DNA of 64,000 bases from Aggregicoccus sp. 17bor-14 (GCF_009659535.1 NZ_VJZZ01000003.1:62001-126000), one strand, 5' to 3'; positions 1 to 8,502 are shown, counted from the first letter of the stretch. The notes: generated by a model from the sequence alone, not told the origin. Program-made: numbers and translations.

Positions 1-643
1 AGACGGTGGACAGGCGCGCGCCGAGCCCCGCGAGCGACGCGGTGCTGCAGGCGGTGGGCGCAGCCGTGCTCGCGCTGGCCGCAGCGCTGCTCAGCGCCGA
101 GGAGAGCCCGATGGTGAGCCCGTCCGAGCGGGCCCACAGCAGCCGCTCGTCGTACAGAGAGGCCACGGCCGTGGTGCGCACGTCGAAGCCGGCCGCCTGC
201 AGGCCCGCGTTCATCTTCGCCACCAGCGAGGCGTAGGACTCCGCCAGGTTCGCCGTCCCCGGCTCCACGCGCACCAGCCAGAGCACGCCGGTGCCCGGGT
301 CGCCCGAGAGGCCGCTGCCGGGCATGGGGGTCACGGGCGGCGGGCCCGCGTCCGGCGGAGGCGGGTCGATGGGGCCCGCATCGCCCCCACCGCCGCCACC
401 GCCACCGCCACCGCCACCACCGCCTCCGATACCGCCGCCGCCGCCGCCGTCCCCGATACCTCCACCTCCCCCGCCACCGCCGCCGCCGGTGCCACCCCCA
501 CCGCCCCCGTTGCCCGGGTCCACGATGATGATGACCGGCGGGGGCTGCCCCGCATCAGGCTCCGGCGGCTCCGGGATGACCGGAGCATCCATGAGGCAGC
601 CCGTGAGGCTGACGCCCAGCAGCATCGTGGTGAGTGTGCGCAT
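1..643 (-). CDS. Glycine-tract lipoprotein, partial (runs off the left edge)
   Basis: The frame starts at ATG 643 and is still open at base 1, so only about 214 residues are visible. A purine-rich ribosome site (GGGAGGGAAGAG) sits just upstream. The N-terminus is a lipoprotein signal with lipobox LTGC, lipidated Cys16. A proline-rich stretch follows, then an almost pure glycine tract (roughly residues 45-88, interrupted by Thr, Ile and Asp), then a second Pro/Asp region and a compact domain beginning near GTGVLWLVRVEP. The tract is probably a flexible linker from the outer-membrane anchor. It is the last visible gene of the motor-like operon, 71 bases after the FliF/FliG-like gene. The opposite strand offers a polyproline ORF over the same bases; the lipobox, ribosome site and operon position favour this strand. 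Function unknown. Confidence 0.75.
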   Translation of the reverse strand, partial: MRTLTTMLLGVSLTGCLMDAPVIPEPPEPDAGQPPPVIIIVDPGNGGGGGGTGGGGGGGGGGIGDGGGGGGIGGGGGGGGGGGGGGGDAGPIDPPPPDAGPPPVTPMPGSGLSGDPGTGVLWLVRVEPGTANLAESYASLVAKMNAGLQAAGFDVRTTAVASLYDERLLWARSDGLTIGLSSALSSAAASASTAAPTACSTASLAGLGARLSTV

Positions 644-714
644 CGACTCTTCCCTCCCCTTCAGTCCGGCCCGGGTGCTTCTCGGTGCTCCTCGGTGTTC
701 CAAGCCCTGCAGCG

Positions 715-2385
715 CTAGACCGCCTTGCGCGCCAGCTCCTCGCGGAGGCTGACGAGCAGCTCGCGGCGCGCCGCGAGGAACTCGTCGCGCGCGCTGCTGC
801 CGCGCAGCTTGAGCTCCTCGCGAAGCTCGCGCTGCAGCTTCGTGGGGCAGGCAGCGAGCAACTGCTCGCGGACCGACACCTCGGCCCCGCCCAGGTAGCT
901 GACGAGCCGCGCGGGCGGCAGGCGCAGCAGCGCCGCGCTGAGCTGCTCCACCGGCGAGCGGGTGAGGGTGGACTCGGTGATGAGCGAGCGGGTGGCGCGC
1001 GTGTCGCCCTCGCGCCGCAGCTGCTCCACCAGCCGGTCCTGCTCCTCGAGCGGCAGCGTCTCCAGCAGCTCGCCGAGCATGGCGTCCACCTGGCTCGCGC
1101 CGCCGGCGCTCTCGGCGAGGCGCGAGCGCAGCTCCTCGGCCACGGCGAGCGCGTGCGCGGTGCTCACCTCGGGCTGGCGCGCGAGCGCGAGCGCGAGTGC
1201 GGTGCGCTGCGCGTCCGAGAGCTCCTGCAGCGCGGCGGTGCGCGCCGCGGCCGGGGCGAAGCGCAGCGCCACCTCGAGCGCCGCGGAGGGCAGCGCCCGC
1301 ACGGCGGAGGCGAAGCGCTGCGGGGGCACGCCCTGCAGGAAGCTGAAGGCCGCGTCCGCGGAGTCCGCCGCCTGGACGAGGCGCGCGGCGAGCGTGCGGC
1401 CCTCGAGCTCCGAGAGCGCCTGGGCGCGCGCCGCGGCGTCCAGCGCCGGGACGCGGCCCAGCTCCGCCGCCACGCCGGCCACCGCGGGGCCGAGGTCCGC
1501 ATCGCCGCGCAGGTCCTCGAGCAGGAAGTCGCCCAGCTCGCGGGTCCACAGGGCCACCGGGCGCAGCTCGCCGCGGGTGAGCGCCTCGCGCACCACGGCG
1601 TTTCGCACCGCGCGCTCCTCGCGCAGCGTGCGCTCGAGCCGGCGCGCGCGCGCCGCCGGGTAGTCCAGCGCGGGTGCGGCCTGCGCGTTCGCGGGCGCGG
1701 CCTCGGGCAGCGGCTCGGGCTCGAGCCACGCGCCCCCGCCGCTGCCGTCCGCCGGGCGGCGCAGCGCGAGCACGAGCAGGCCGCCCAGCACCATCAGGCT
1801 GAGGGCGAGCAGCAGCACCACCGCGAGCAGGGGCGCCGCGGGCAGCAGGCTCTCCTGCAGGCGCTCACCCATCGTGGGCACCGGGGCGTCCGGCGCGCTG
1901 GGCGCGGCCGCGGCGGGCTGCGGCGGCGTGGGCGCGGGCGGCTGCGCCTCCAGGTGCGGGGCGTTGCGCGGCGGGAAGGCGAGCGCCTCCACGTTCACGT
2001 TGGACTGGCCCGCGACCTCCTTCAGCCGCTGGGCGACGAGCCCCTTGAGGCGGGTGCGGAAGGGGGCCGGCAGCTGGCTGTCCACCAGCACGCTGGCGTT
2101 CACGCTGCGCACGGTGGGCAGCTTCGCGCCGCCCGAGAGGCTCTCGAAGCCGGGGACGGCGCCGCCCACGGCCTCGTCCTCCACGCGCGCCTCCACGGAG
2201 ACGAGCACGCACTGCTCGGGGCAGAGGGTGCGCAGCAGGTCGTTGACCTCCGCGCGCGAGCGCTCCTCGGCGTCCGCACGGGTGCGGCCCAGGGGGGTGG
2301 CGGCGGGGTCCGCGGCGAGCGCGGCGCTCGCGCACAGCGCGGCGAGCAGGACGGAGAAGGTACGGAAGGGCTTGGCAGGGAGCAT
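715..2385 (-). CDS. FliF C-domain/FliG-like fusion: rotor-like membrane protein
   Basis: The protein has 556 residues. Residues 1-25 are a signal peptide or first membrane helix. Residues about 55-137 resemble the FliF C-terminal periplasmic domain (VRSVNASVLVD, a helix, then VNVEALAFPP). A Pro/Ala linker leads to a transmembrane helix at about 181-208. Residues about 245-556 are all-helical; the last 120 follow the FliG C-terminal pattern (LLETLPLEEQDRLVEQL ... LPPARLVSYLGGAEVSV ... ACPTKLQRELREELKLRG). In flagella FliF forms the MS ring and FliG contacts MotA; here both appear joined through one membrane helix. The start is 2 bases after the motB stop, so translation is probably coupled. 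FliF/FliG homology is inferred by eye from pattern and order. The neighbouring MotA/MotB genes make a rotor-like role the best guess. Confidence 0.7.
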   Translation of the reverse strand: MLPAKPFRTFSVLLAALCASAALAADPAATPLGRTRADAEERSRAEVNDLLRTLCPEQCVLVSVEARVEDEAVGGAVPGFESLSGGAKLPTVRSVNASVLVDSQLPAPFRTRLKGLVAQRLKEVAGQSNVNVEALAFPPRNAPHLEAQPPAPTPPQPAAAAPSAPDAPVPTMGERLQESLLPAAPLLAVVLLLALSLMVLGGLLVLALRRPADGSGGGAWLEPEPLPEAAPANAQAAPALDYPAARARRLERTLREERAVRNAVVREALTRGELRPVALWTRELGDFLLEDLRGDADLGPAVAGVAAELGRVPALDAAARAQALSELEGRTLAARLVQAADSADAAFSFLQGVPPQRFASAVRALPSAALEVALRFAPAAARTAALQELSDAQRTALALALARQPEVSTAHALAVAEELRSRLAESAGGASQVDAMLGELLETLPLEEQDRLVEQLRREGDTRATRSLITESTLTRSPVEQLSAALLRLPPARLVSYLGGAEVSVREQLLAACPTKLQRELREELKLRGSSARDEFLAARRELLVSLREELARKAV

Positions 2386-2387
2386 GG

Positions 2388-3020
2388 CTATTCGACCCGG
2401 ATGACCACACGACGGTTGGCGGCGCGCTGCTCCTCGACGGAGAGCGAGCCATTGGCCTTGAGCGCGCGCACGTCGGCGTAGCCGCGCACGGACATCAGCT
2501 CACGGGAGACACCCGCGCCCTCGAGCGCGGCGCGGACGTTGATGGCGCGCTGGGAGGACAGCTCCCAGTTCGAGGCGAAGCGCGCGGTGCTGATGGGGCG
2601 GTCGTCGGTGTGCCCCTCGATGATGACCGCGCGCGTGGGCAGCGTGGCCACCAGGCGCGCCACCTCCTCGAGCGTGCCCCGCCCTTCCGCGCGGATGTCC
2701 GCCGCGCCCGAGTCGAAGAGCAGCGCATCCTTGAACTCGATGGCGAGCCCCTCGTTGTCCTCGGTGGTGCGCACGCGATCCTGCAGGTTCTTCTCCGTCA
2801 CCAGCTTGTCCACCCGCTCCTTCAGCTCCACGAGCGGCGCCTGCTGGTGGCCGTTCATGGAGGCCGCGAGCTTCTCGAACTGCGCGAGCTTCACCGGCGA
2901 GACGGCCAGCAGCAGCACGAAGAAGCCGATGAGCAGGGTGAGCAGGTCCGCGTAGCTGATGAGCCACAGCTCGTCGTGCTGCGGCTCGTTGAGCAGCGCG
3001 TCGAAGTCGTCCGCGGCCAT
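2388..3020 (-). CDS. motB: MotB-type stator protein with peptidoglycan-binding OmpA domain
   Basis: The protein has 210 residues, shorter than E. coli MotB (about 308). The single transmembrane helix (about 18-40) has the MotB pattern SYADLLTLLIGFF, with the ion-carrying aspartate at Asp25. A short helical linker follows, then an OmpA/MotB domain (about 95-210) with EGHTDDRPI, SNWELSSQRA and NRRVVI, the residues that bind peptidoglycan. MotB pairs with MotA to form an ion-driven stator anchored to the cell wall. It lies 3 bases downstream of motA and 2 bases upstream of the FliF/FliG-like gene. The symbol reflects the family only, since no flagellar structural genes are seen. Known Myxococcus gliding stators of the AglR/AglS type are TolR-like and lack this domain, so this is probably a separate system. 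Confidence 0.92.
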   Translation of the reverse strand: MAADDFDALLNEPQHDELWLISYADLLTLLIGFFVLLLAVSPVKLAQFEKLAASMNGHQQAPLVELKERVDKLVTEKNLQDRVRTTEDNEGLAIEFKDALLFDSGAADIRAEGRGTLEEVARLVATLPTRAVIIEGHTDDRPISTARFASNWELSSQRAINVRAALEGAGVSRELMSVRGYADVRALKANGSLSVEEQRAANRRVVIRVE

Positions 3021-3023
3021 GGG

Positions 3024-3818
3024 CTAGCGGCTCCCGCCCACCGAGACGTCCGGAGACACCGGCGCCGCGGCGGCCTGCGGCGCGCCCGCCAGCTCGAAGA
3101 GGCGGCGCACGTCCGACAGCGGCTTGTCCTGCACCGTGAGCACCAGCGCGCGCGTGAGCAGCTTCGCCTCCTCCACCCGGCTCGCGGTCTGCGAGTGGAT
3201 GACGCGCGCGAGCGGCTGGTACACGGCGTTGGCCAGGAGCAGGCCGTAGAGCGTGCACAAGAGCGCGAGCGCCATGGAGGGGCCCAGCTGGTCGAAGCGC
3301 GCCAGGTCCTTGAGCAGGTTGATGAGGCCCAGCACCGTGCCGACGAGGCCGGTGGCGGGCGCCACGCGCCCGAGCGTCCCCAGCACGTCCTCGCTGCGCT
3401 TGCGCTCGCTCACCAGGCAGTAGAGCGCGGTGGAGGCGGTGCTCTCCAGCTCCTCGGCGGAGTACTGGCGCACCACGAGCGGGCCCAGCTGGCGCAGCAG
3501 CGCGTGCGAGGAGGCGTCCGCCACCTCCAGCGCGCGCGCAGGGCGGCGCGCGCGCAGCTCGGCGGCGAACTGGGTGAGCTCCTCGTAGAGCCGCAGGCGG
3601 CTGCGCGCCGCGTCGAAGCGCAGCGCCTCGGCCACCGCCTTCACCGCGTTGAACAGGTCCGTGAAGCGGTAGGCCACCATGGCCATGAAGAAGGGCGCGA
3701 GCCCCAGCAGCAGCAGCGAGGGCGGGTGCACCACGCCGGAGAAGCCGGCCGCGTGCCCCAGCTGCAGGATGTAGGCGATGAGCAGGCCCAGGCCCGCGAG
3801 TCCGATGATGACGTGCAT
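3024..3818 (-). CDS. motA: MotA-type stator proton/sodium channel subunit
   Basis: The protein has 264 residues with the four-helix MotA layout. Two N-terminal helices (about 1-22 and 33-52) come first, then a cytoplasmic segment (about 55-145) that would contact the rotor. Two C-terminal helices carry APATGLVGTVLGLINLL and MALALLCTLYGLLLAN, the pore-lining signature of MotA/TolQ/ExbB. It forms the ion channel with MotB and converts ion flow into torque or force. It starts 5 bases after the TPR lipoprotein stop and ends 3 bases before motB. The full cytoplasmic segment and the MotB partner place it nearer MotA than TolQ. The C-terminal tail after residue 245 is Ala/Pro-rich and probably disordered. 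Confidence 0.92.
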   Translation of the reverse strand: MHVIIGLAGLGLLIAYILQLGHAAGFSGVVHPPSLLLLGLAPFFMAMVAYRFTDLFNAVKAVAEALRFDAARSRLRLYEELTQFAAELRARRPARALEVADASSHALLRQLGPLVVRQYSAEELESTASTALYCLVSERKRSEDVLGTLGRVAPATGLVGTVLGLINLLKDLARFDQLGPSMALALLCTLYGLLLANAVYQPLARVIHSQTASRVEEAKLLTRALVLTVQDKPLSDVRRLFELAGAPQAAAAPVSPDVSVGGSR

Positions 3819-3823
3819 GGTTG

Positions 3824-4585
3824 CTACTCCTCGCCCAGGGCGGCGCTGCGCAGCGCTTCGGCCACGCCTGCGTTGTCGGGGTTGATGGTGAGCGCCTTCT
3901 CCCAGGCCTCGCGCGCGAGCCGCGTCTTGCCCAGCTTCAGGTACAGCGAGCCCTTCATGGACAGCAGGCGCGCGTCGTTCGGGTAGTCGTTCTCCAGGTT
4001 CACCAGCTCGATGAGCCCGAGCTCGTAGCGGCGCGCCGCGTACATCTCGCTCACCTTGGCGATGCCGCCCAGGTAGCTGCGCTTGCGGGCCGCCGCGCGC
4101 GCGTCCAGCGCCGCCGGCGCGGAGCCCGCGGCCTTGGCGTCGCCCTTCGCGACCGGGGCCTTGTCGCCCTTGTCGCTCTTCTCGGCCTTGTCACCCTTCT
4201 GCGCGAGGGCGTCCGAGAGCATCTCCTCGTCCGCGGCGGTGAGCTGCTCGGCGGGGCCGCCCATGCCGGCGAGCGGCACGCGCACCTCGTAGCCGCCGCT
4301 GGCCTCGGGCAGCTCCATCTCCCACACGCGGCCCGCCTCGGCCATGCGGATGACGTACTTGCCGGGCGCCGGGGCGGCGGCGGTGCCCGCGCCAGAGGCC
4401 GCGCCTGCGCCAGCGGCCGCGCTCGCGGCGCCGGGGCGGGCGGGGGACGTGGGCGCCGCGGGCTGCGCGGCCTGGCGGCGCATCTCCGCGGGGATGACCA
4501 GCGTCTTGGAGGGGCTGCTGGCGCAGCCCGCGAGCGACAGCAGCGCGAGCGCGCCCAGGGCGCGGCGCTTCGTGAAGGTCACCAT
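3824..4585 (-). CDS. TPR lipoprotein of the motor-like operon
   Basis: The product has 253 residues from ATG 4585. The signal peptide ends in lipobox LAGC with lipidated Cys21. The middle is Ala/Pro-rich and charged, with a KGDKAEKSDKGDK run. The C-terminus (about 165-253) is helical and fits tetratricopeptide repeats (LIELVNLENDYPNDARLLS, then KLGKTRLAREAWEKALTINP). TPR lipoproteins usually act as scaffolds in the periplasm. The gene overlaps the end of the upstream CsgG/FlgO-like gene by 7 bases and lies 5 bases before motA, so co-translation is likely. Glt and Nfs gliding and sporulation machines of Myxococcus also carry TPR proteins beside barrels; orthology is not claimed. Confidence 0.85.
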   Translation of the reverse strand: MVTFTKRRALGALALLSLAGCASSPSKTLVIPAEMRRQAAQPAAPTSPARPGAASAAAGAGAASGAGTAAAPAPGKYVIRMAEAGRVWEMELPEASGGYEVRVPLAGMGGPAEQLTAADEEMLSDALAQKGDKAEKSDKGDKAPVAKGDAKAAGSAPAALDARAAARKRSYLGGIAKVSEMYAARRYELGLIELVNLENDYPNDARLLSMKGSLYLKLGKTRLAREAWEKALTINPDNAGVAEALRSAALGEE

Positions 4586-5739
4586 ACGAGTGCAACTCCC
4601 GCCTGCGGAACGATGCCGCCGACCTTGTAGGAGCCCGTGTCGCGCTCCACCTTGAAGGGGATGAGGTAGTGGACGCTGGCCTGCAGGGTGAAGCGGTGCG
4701 TGAGGGTGCACTCGGCCTGCGGCCCGAAGAAGGGCGAGTTGTTCTCCTTGCCCGTGATCAGCGCGCCCGCCGAGCCACCGAGGAAGCACTGCACCTTGTA
4801 GATGTTGTCCTCGGTGAGCCGCGAGAGCATCGTGGCCGCCAGCGTGAGGCCGGCCATGCGGGCCGGGTTGATGAGCCCGCCCACGGTGACGCCCGCGCGC
4901 CAGTTGCGCTCCTCGCCGAAGGCCTCGGTGAAGCGCGCCGCCACATAGGCCGCGCCGAAGGAGCCGTCCGGGTGCTCGGAGACGGGCACGTACGCGGCGC
5001 CGGTCTGCAGGGAGTACTTCCACTGCGGGCGCGCGTTCACCCGGTCCTCGAGGTCCTTGAGCTTCGCCTCGCGCGTCTGCACGCGGTCCGCGGTGCGGTA
5101 GAGCATCGCGGTGTAGGGGTGCACGCGGTAGCCCTCGGCGAAGGCGACCGTGGCGTCGCTCGCGCGCACCATCTCCACGTCGAGCGCGAGCGAGTTGGGG
5201 GCGGTGTTGAGCGTGAGGTTGGCCTGCAAGAGCATCTGCGCGCTGTACTTGTCCGCGAGCTGCGACAGCTCCTCCTTGCGGGTGACGCCGCGCTGCACCA
5301 CCCACTGCCCGTCCTTCACCTCGCCGCGCGTGGCGTAGCACTCGAAGCAGCGCACCACGGCCACGTTGGCCGCGCGGTACACCGCGGCGACCAGCCGGGC
5401 CTCGAGGATGGCGGCGAACTCCGGGTTCATGTTGTCCGAGACGCGGATGCGCTCGAGCAGGATGGGCGAGACGCGCGCGGCGCCCATGCGGGCGATGTCC
5501 GCGGCGAACTCGTCCAGCATCTCGTCCAGCGCGTCGTTCGCGTCCACGGTGCTGCCGGGAGCGACGAGGCGCCCGTCCTTCGCGAGCGGCTTCGGGGGCG
5601 GCGCCTTCTTGCGGTAGATGCTCGCGTTCGCGGGCATCTCCTCGGTGGCGTCGCTGGACGCGGTGGGGCTCTGGGCCTGCGCCGTCAGCGCGCACAGCAG
5701 CGCGGGCAGCAGCAGGAGGTGGGGGACTTCACGGCGCAT
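4579..5739 (-). CDS. Exported FlgO/CsgG-like protein with a C-terminal beta-barrel-like region
   Basis: The product has 386 residues from ATG 5739, with a cleavable signal peptide (LLLLPALLCALTAQAQ). Residues about 60-200 look like the alpha/beta fold of FlgO/CsgG-type envelope proteins: an early helix (LDEMLDEFAADIARM), the strand VSPILLERIRVSD and a helix over LEARLVAAVYRAAN. A CFEC pair follows near residue 120. Residues about 210-240 may be a coiled coil (REAKLKDLEDRVN). The last 140 residues alternate like outer-membrane strands and end in VALVW, an aromatic last residue typical of barrels. The start overlaps the upstream TPR gene by 11 bases. In vibrios FlgO is a flagellar outer-membrane-ring protein, which is suggestive beside motA/motB, but the match here is only by pattern. 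Confidence 0.65.
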   Translation of the reverse strand: MRREVPHLLLLPALLCALTAQAQSPTASSDATEEMPANASIYRKKAPPPKPLAKDGRLVAPGSTVDANDALDEMLDEFAADIARMGAARVSPILLERIRVSDNMNPEFAAILEARLVAAVYRAANVAVVRCFECYATRGEVKDGQWVVQRGVTRKEELSQLADKYSAQMLLQANLTLNTAPNSLALDVEMVRASDATVAFAEGYRVHPYTAMLYRTADRVQTREAKLKDLEDRVNARPQWKYSLQTGAAYVPVSEHPDGSFGAAYVAARFTEAFGEERNWRAGVTVGGLINPARMAGLTLAATMLSRLTEDNIYKVQCFLGGSAGALITGKENNSPFFGPQAECTLTHRFTLQASVHYLIPFKVERDTGSYKVGGIVPQAGVALVW

Positions 5740-7516
5740 GCGTGACCTCGGTTCCCGCGCCGGCAGCGGGGGTTGCGACAGGGGGAGACCCGGCGGCCCC
5801 GGCGGGGGTCGGCGGGCTGAAGCCGTCTCCCGGCGTGCCATCGGGCCGGGGAAGGGAGAGCAGCGAGTAGGGCTCGGGCCAGGGCACGGTGACGGCCGGA
5901 GGCGCCACCGCCTCGCGCGGCGCGCCCACCGCCACCTCGCCCACGCTCACGTAGGCGGGCGCGCGGCGGCCCTTCGCGCCCGGCTCCGCCGGACGGTCCG
6001 CGAGCGCCGCGTAGAGCGGGATGAAGCTGCGCGCGTTGCGCGAGTGCACCCCCTCCTCCAGCGTCTTGAGGCGCGCGCCCAGCACGGGCTGCCAGCCGGG
6101 GCCGGTGAGCCGCGCGCTCGCGAGCACCAGGGCCTGCGCCACCTGCATCGCCACCGCGTCCACCTCGGCCTGCTGGCGGGGGCTCACGCCGGGCGCTGCG
6201 CGCAGCGCGAGCAGCGCCGTCACGCTGCGCTCGAGCCGGGGGCGGTCCTCCTGCTGCAGCGAGAGCTCCGCCTGCAGCGCGAAGCCGCGCGCCTGCGCGA
6301 GCGCGTCCTTCTGGCGCAGCAGCTCGGCCGCCACCTCCTCGGCGCCGCGCGCGTTGCCCACCGCGAGCGCGCGCCCGCCCAGCGTCACCAGCCGCTGCAG
6401 GCGCGCGGAGGTGGGCCCCAGCGCCGCGAGCAGCGCGAGGTCGTCCGCATCCAGGCTGGAGCGCGCGAGCGCCTCGAGCGCGAGCCCGCGCAGGCCCTCG
6501 AGCGCGGGGCTGGCCGGGGCGCTGGCGCTGGAGCCGGCGGCACTGGAGGGCGCGGGCTTCGGGGCCTCGGTGATGAGCGCGCGCTGCAGCAGGCTGCGCA
6601 GCGCCTCGCGGTTGCCCAGGGCCTCGTAGGCGAGCGCGCGGCGCAGGAGCAGATCCTCGCGCAGCTGCGCCGCGTCCTCCGGCGAGCCCGCGAAGGCGGG
6701 CTCGTCCCCGCCTTGCGCGGCGAGGCGCAGGAGCGGCAGCCACTTGCCGCCGGCCGCGAGCGTCGCGGCGGCGCGCTCGTGCACCAGCAGCCGGACGGGC
6801 GCGAGCGCGGGCGCGTCCACCAGCGCGAGGTAGCGCTCGGCCGGGTCCAGCCCCAGCTCCAGGCGCATCAGCTGGGCCCACGCGGCGAGCTCCGCGTGCA
6901 GGCTCGCGGGGGCGACCGTCTGGGCGGCCTGCAGGGCCAGCTCGCGCTCCCCGCGCGAGAGCAGCCGCACGCTGCGGTGATAGCCCAGCCGGGCACCGGC
7001 CTCCGCGGGCAGCGCGCGCTGCAGCTTCGCGAGCTCGGCGGCGCCCAGCTGCGCGAGCTCGTCCCCCGCGGCGACCGGGGAGCCGCAGCTCCAGGGGCGC
7101 ACGCCCACGTCCGTGGCCTCGTCCGACCAGCGCTCGTCCTCGAGCGGCCAGCGCAGCAGCGGGCCCTGGGCGGCGAGCGCCGAGGTGCGGCGGAAGAAGG
7201 TGGGGTCGAGCAGGTCGCGCCACAGGGTCTGGGAGCGGGCGGCGCCCGCCCCCAGGCGCGCGCGGCGCTGGGCCTCGAGCCTCAGCAGGCTGCGCGCGGT
7301 GGGCGCGCGCAGCTCCTGCGCCGCGAGCGGCGGCAGGGGCTCGCACTGCGCCAGGCGCACCACGTCGCCGTAGAGCGCCTGGGCCTCGCTCTCGGCCTCG
7401 CTCTCCGGGTGCTCGGAGAGCAGCAGCACGAGCGCGTGGAGATCCCGCTCGCCGAAGGCGCGGTCGTACTGCGCGGGCCCTGCGGCCAGCGCGGCGAGGA
7501 GCACTGCGTGGATCAC
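5729..7516 (-). CDS. Exported helical-repeat (TPR-like) protein
   Basis: The product has 595 residues. The N-terminus MIHAVLLAALAAGPAQ is a short signal peptide. The rest is almost wholly helical, with repeated Leu/Ala-rich helix pairs (such as LLRRALAYEALGNREALRSLL) that fit degenerate TPR or HEAT-like repeats. Low-complexity Ala/Ser/Pro breaks occur near residue 320 and at the C-terminus (after about 545). No catalytic motif is visible. It overlaps the barrel gene before it by 4 bases and the FlgO/CsgG-like gene after it by 11 bases, so it belongs to the motor-like operon. A periplasmic scaffold linking inner-membrane motor to outer-membrane components is plausible but inferred. Confidence 0.75.
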   Translation of the reverse strand: MIHAVLLAALAAGPAQYDRAFGERDLHALVLLLSEHPESEAESEAQALYGDVVRLAQCEPLPPLAAQELRAPTARSLLRLEAQRRARLGAGAARSQTLWRDLLDPTFFRRTSALAAQGPLLRWPLEDERWSDEATDVGVRPWSCGSPVAAGDELAQLGAAELAKLQRALPAEAGARLGYHRSVRLLSRGERELALQAAQTVAPASLHAELAAWAQLMRLELGLDPAERYLALVDAPALAPVRLLVHERAAATLAAGGKWLPLLRLAAQGGDEPAFAGSPEDAAQLREDLLLRRALAYEALGNREALRSLLQRALITEAPKPAPSSAAGSSASAPASPALEGLRGLALEALARSSLDADDLALLAALGPTSARLQRLVTLGGRALAVGNARGAEEVAAELLRQKDALAQARGFALQAELSLQQEDRPRLERSVTALLALRAAPGVSPRQQAEVDAVAMQVAQALVLASARLTGPGWQPVLGARLKTLEEGVHSRNARSFIPLYAALADRPAEPGAKGRRAPAYVSVGEVAVGAPREAVAPPAVTVPWPEPYSLLSLPRPDGTPGDGFSPPTPAGAAGSPPVATPAAGAGTEVTHAP

Positions 7517-8502
7517 AGCTGGAACCCGAGCGAGAAGGCCGGCAGCACCCCGAGCGCCACCGAGCTGCGGCTGCGCTTCTCCAGCGAGCCGACGAAGGGC
7601 ACGTCCACCTGCAGGAACATCGTGCGGGTGCGCACCAGCAGGCCGGGCCCGAGCGCGAGCGTGGGGTTGGTGGCGCGGTCGGTGAAGGTGAGGCCCAGGT
7701 GCCCTGCGAGCTGCAGGTCGAAGTGCACCAGGTTCGTGAGCTCGCTGCCGCCCAGCAGCGCCTTGCCGTAGCCCACGCTCTGACGCCAGCCGGCGGCCGC
7801 GAGGAAGACGGGCTTGTGGGCGTCCGGCACCAGTCCCGTGCGCTCGAAGACCTCGCTGCCCGCACCCGTGAGCGAGGAGAAGAAGAGCGCGAGCCTCAGC
7901 TCGGGGCCGCCCGACTCGTGCGGGTAGTAGGACGCGGTCGCCGTGAGCCCCGGGCTGCGGTAGTAGTCGCCGCGCGCGAGGTAGGTGGGGCCGACGGTGA
8001 AGAGCGCGTGGTGCTCCTTGAGCAGGCGGCGGCGCTCCACCTTCACCGGCACCCCGTCCGCCCCGGGGGGCACCGCGGGCGGCGGAGGGAGGCTCGCCGT
8101 GGACGCGAGCACGGGGGCAGGTGCAGCGGCAGCCGGGGCCACGGCGCCGGAGCCCGCGGGACCCGCAGCGGCCGTCTCCGCCGGGGCCGCCGTCGGTGCC
8201 GCAGCGGCAGCGGCTGCGGCTGCGGTGGGCGCGGAGGTCTGCGCGGCCGCGTCGGGAGACGCCACCGTGGGCTCGCTCGAGGACGCCGCGGTCGCGGCAG
8301 GAGCGGCCGCGGGCGCTGCCGCCGGGGCCTCGGCGCCGGGTGCCGCCTCGGCCGCCGGGCTCGCGGGAGCCGCGGCGTCGGAGGGCGCGGGGGCGCGGGG
8401 CGCCGTGGGCGCGGCCGCCTCCGGCGGAGGGCCCGCGGGCGGAGCGGAGGGCGCGGTCGGCACCGAGCCGAGCGCGAGCAGTGCGAGGAAGAGCGCGCTC
8501 AT
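7513..8502 (-). CDS. Outer-membrane beta-barrel-like protein with Ala/Pro-rich linker
   Basis: The product has 329 residues from ATG 8502, which overlaps the upstream stop (ATGA). After a short signal sequence (MSALFLALLALGS), residues about 17-150 are an Ala/Pro/Glu low-complexity linker. Residues about 155-329 alternate hydrophobic and polar positions in strand-length blocks (HHALFTVGPTYLARGDYYR, HFDLQLAGHLGLTFTD, FSLGFQL), as in outer-membrane barrels. The roughly 175-residue barrel would hold about eight strands. It stands second in the motor-like operon. GltA/GltB/GltH of the Myxococcus gliding machine are also barrels in such operons; this is an analogy, not an assignment. Confidence 0.75.
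   Translation of the reverse strand: MSALFLALLALGSVPTAPSAPPAGPPPEAAAPTAPRAPAPSDAAAPASPAAEAAPGAEAPAAAPAAAPAATAASSSEPTVASPDAAAQTSAPTAAAAAAAAAPTAAPAETAAAGPAGSGAVAPAAAAPAPVLASTASLPPPPAVPPGADGVPVKVERRRLLKEHHALFTVGPTYLARGDYYRSPGLTATASYYPHESGGPELRLALFFSSLTGAGSEVFERTGLVPDAHKPVFLAAAGWRQSVGYGKALLGGSELTNLVHFDLQLAGHLGLTFTDRATNPTLALGPGLLVRTRTMFLQVDVPFVGSLEKRSRSSVALGVLPAFSLGFQL

Noticed and set aside
291-752. Plus-strand polyproline ORF
   Set aside because: It is the complement of the glycine tract; the minus strand has a lipobox, a ribosome site and an operon setting.
634-3986. Long plus-strand open frames (for example 634-2481 and 2610-3986)
   Set aside because: They lie opposite the motor-like genes and have shadow composition (Arg, Ala, Gln, His) with no domain.
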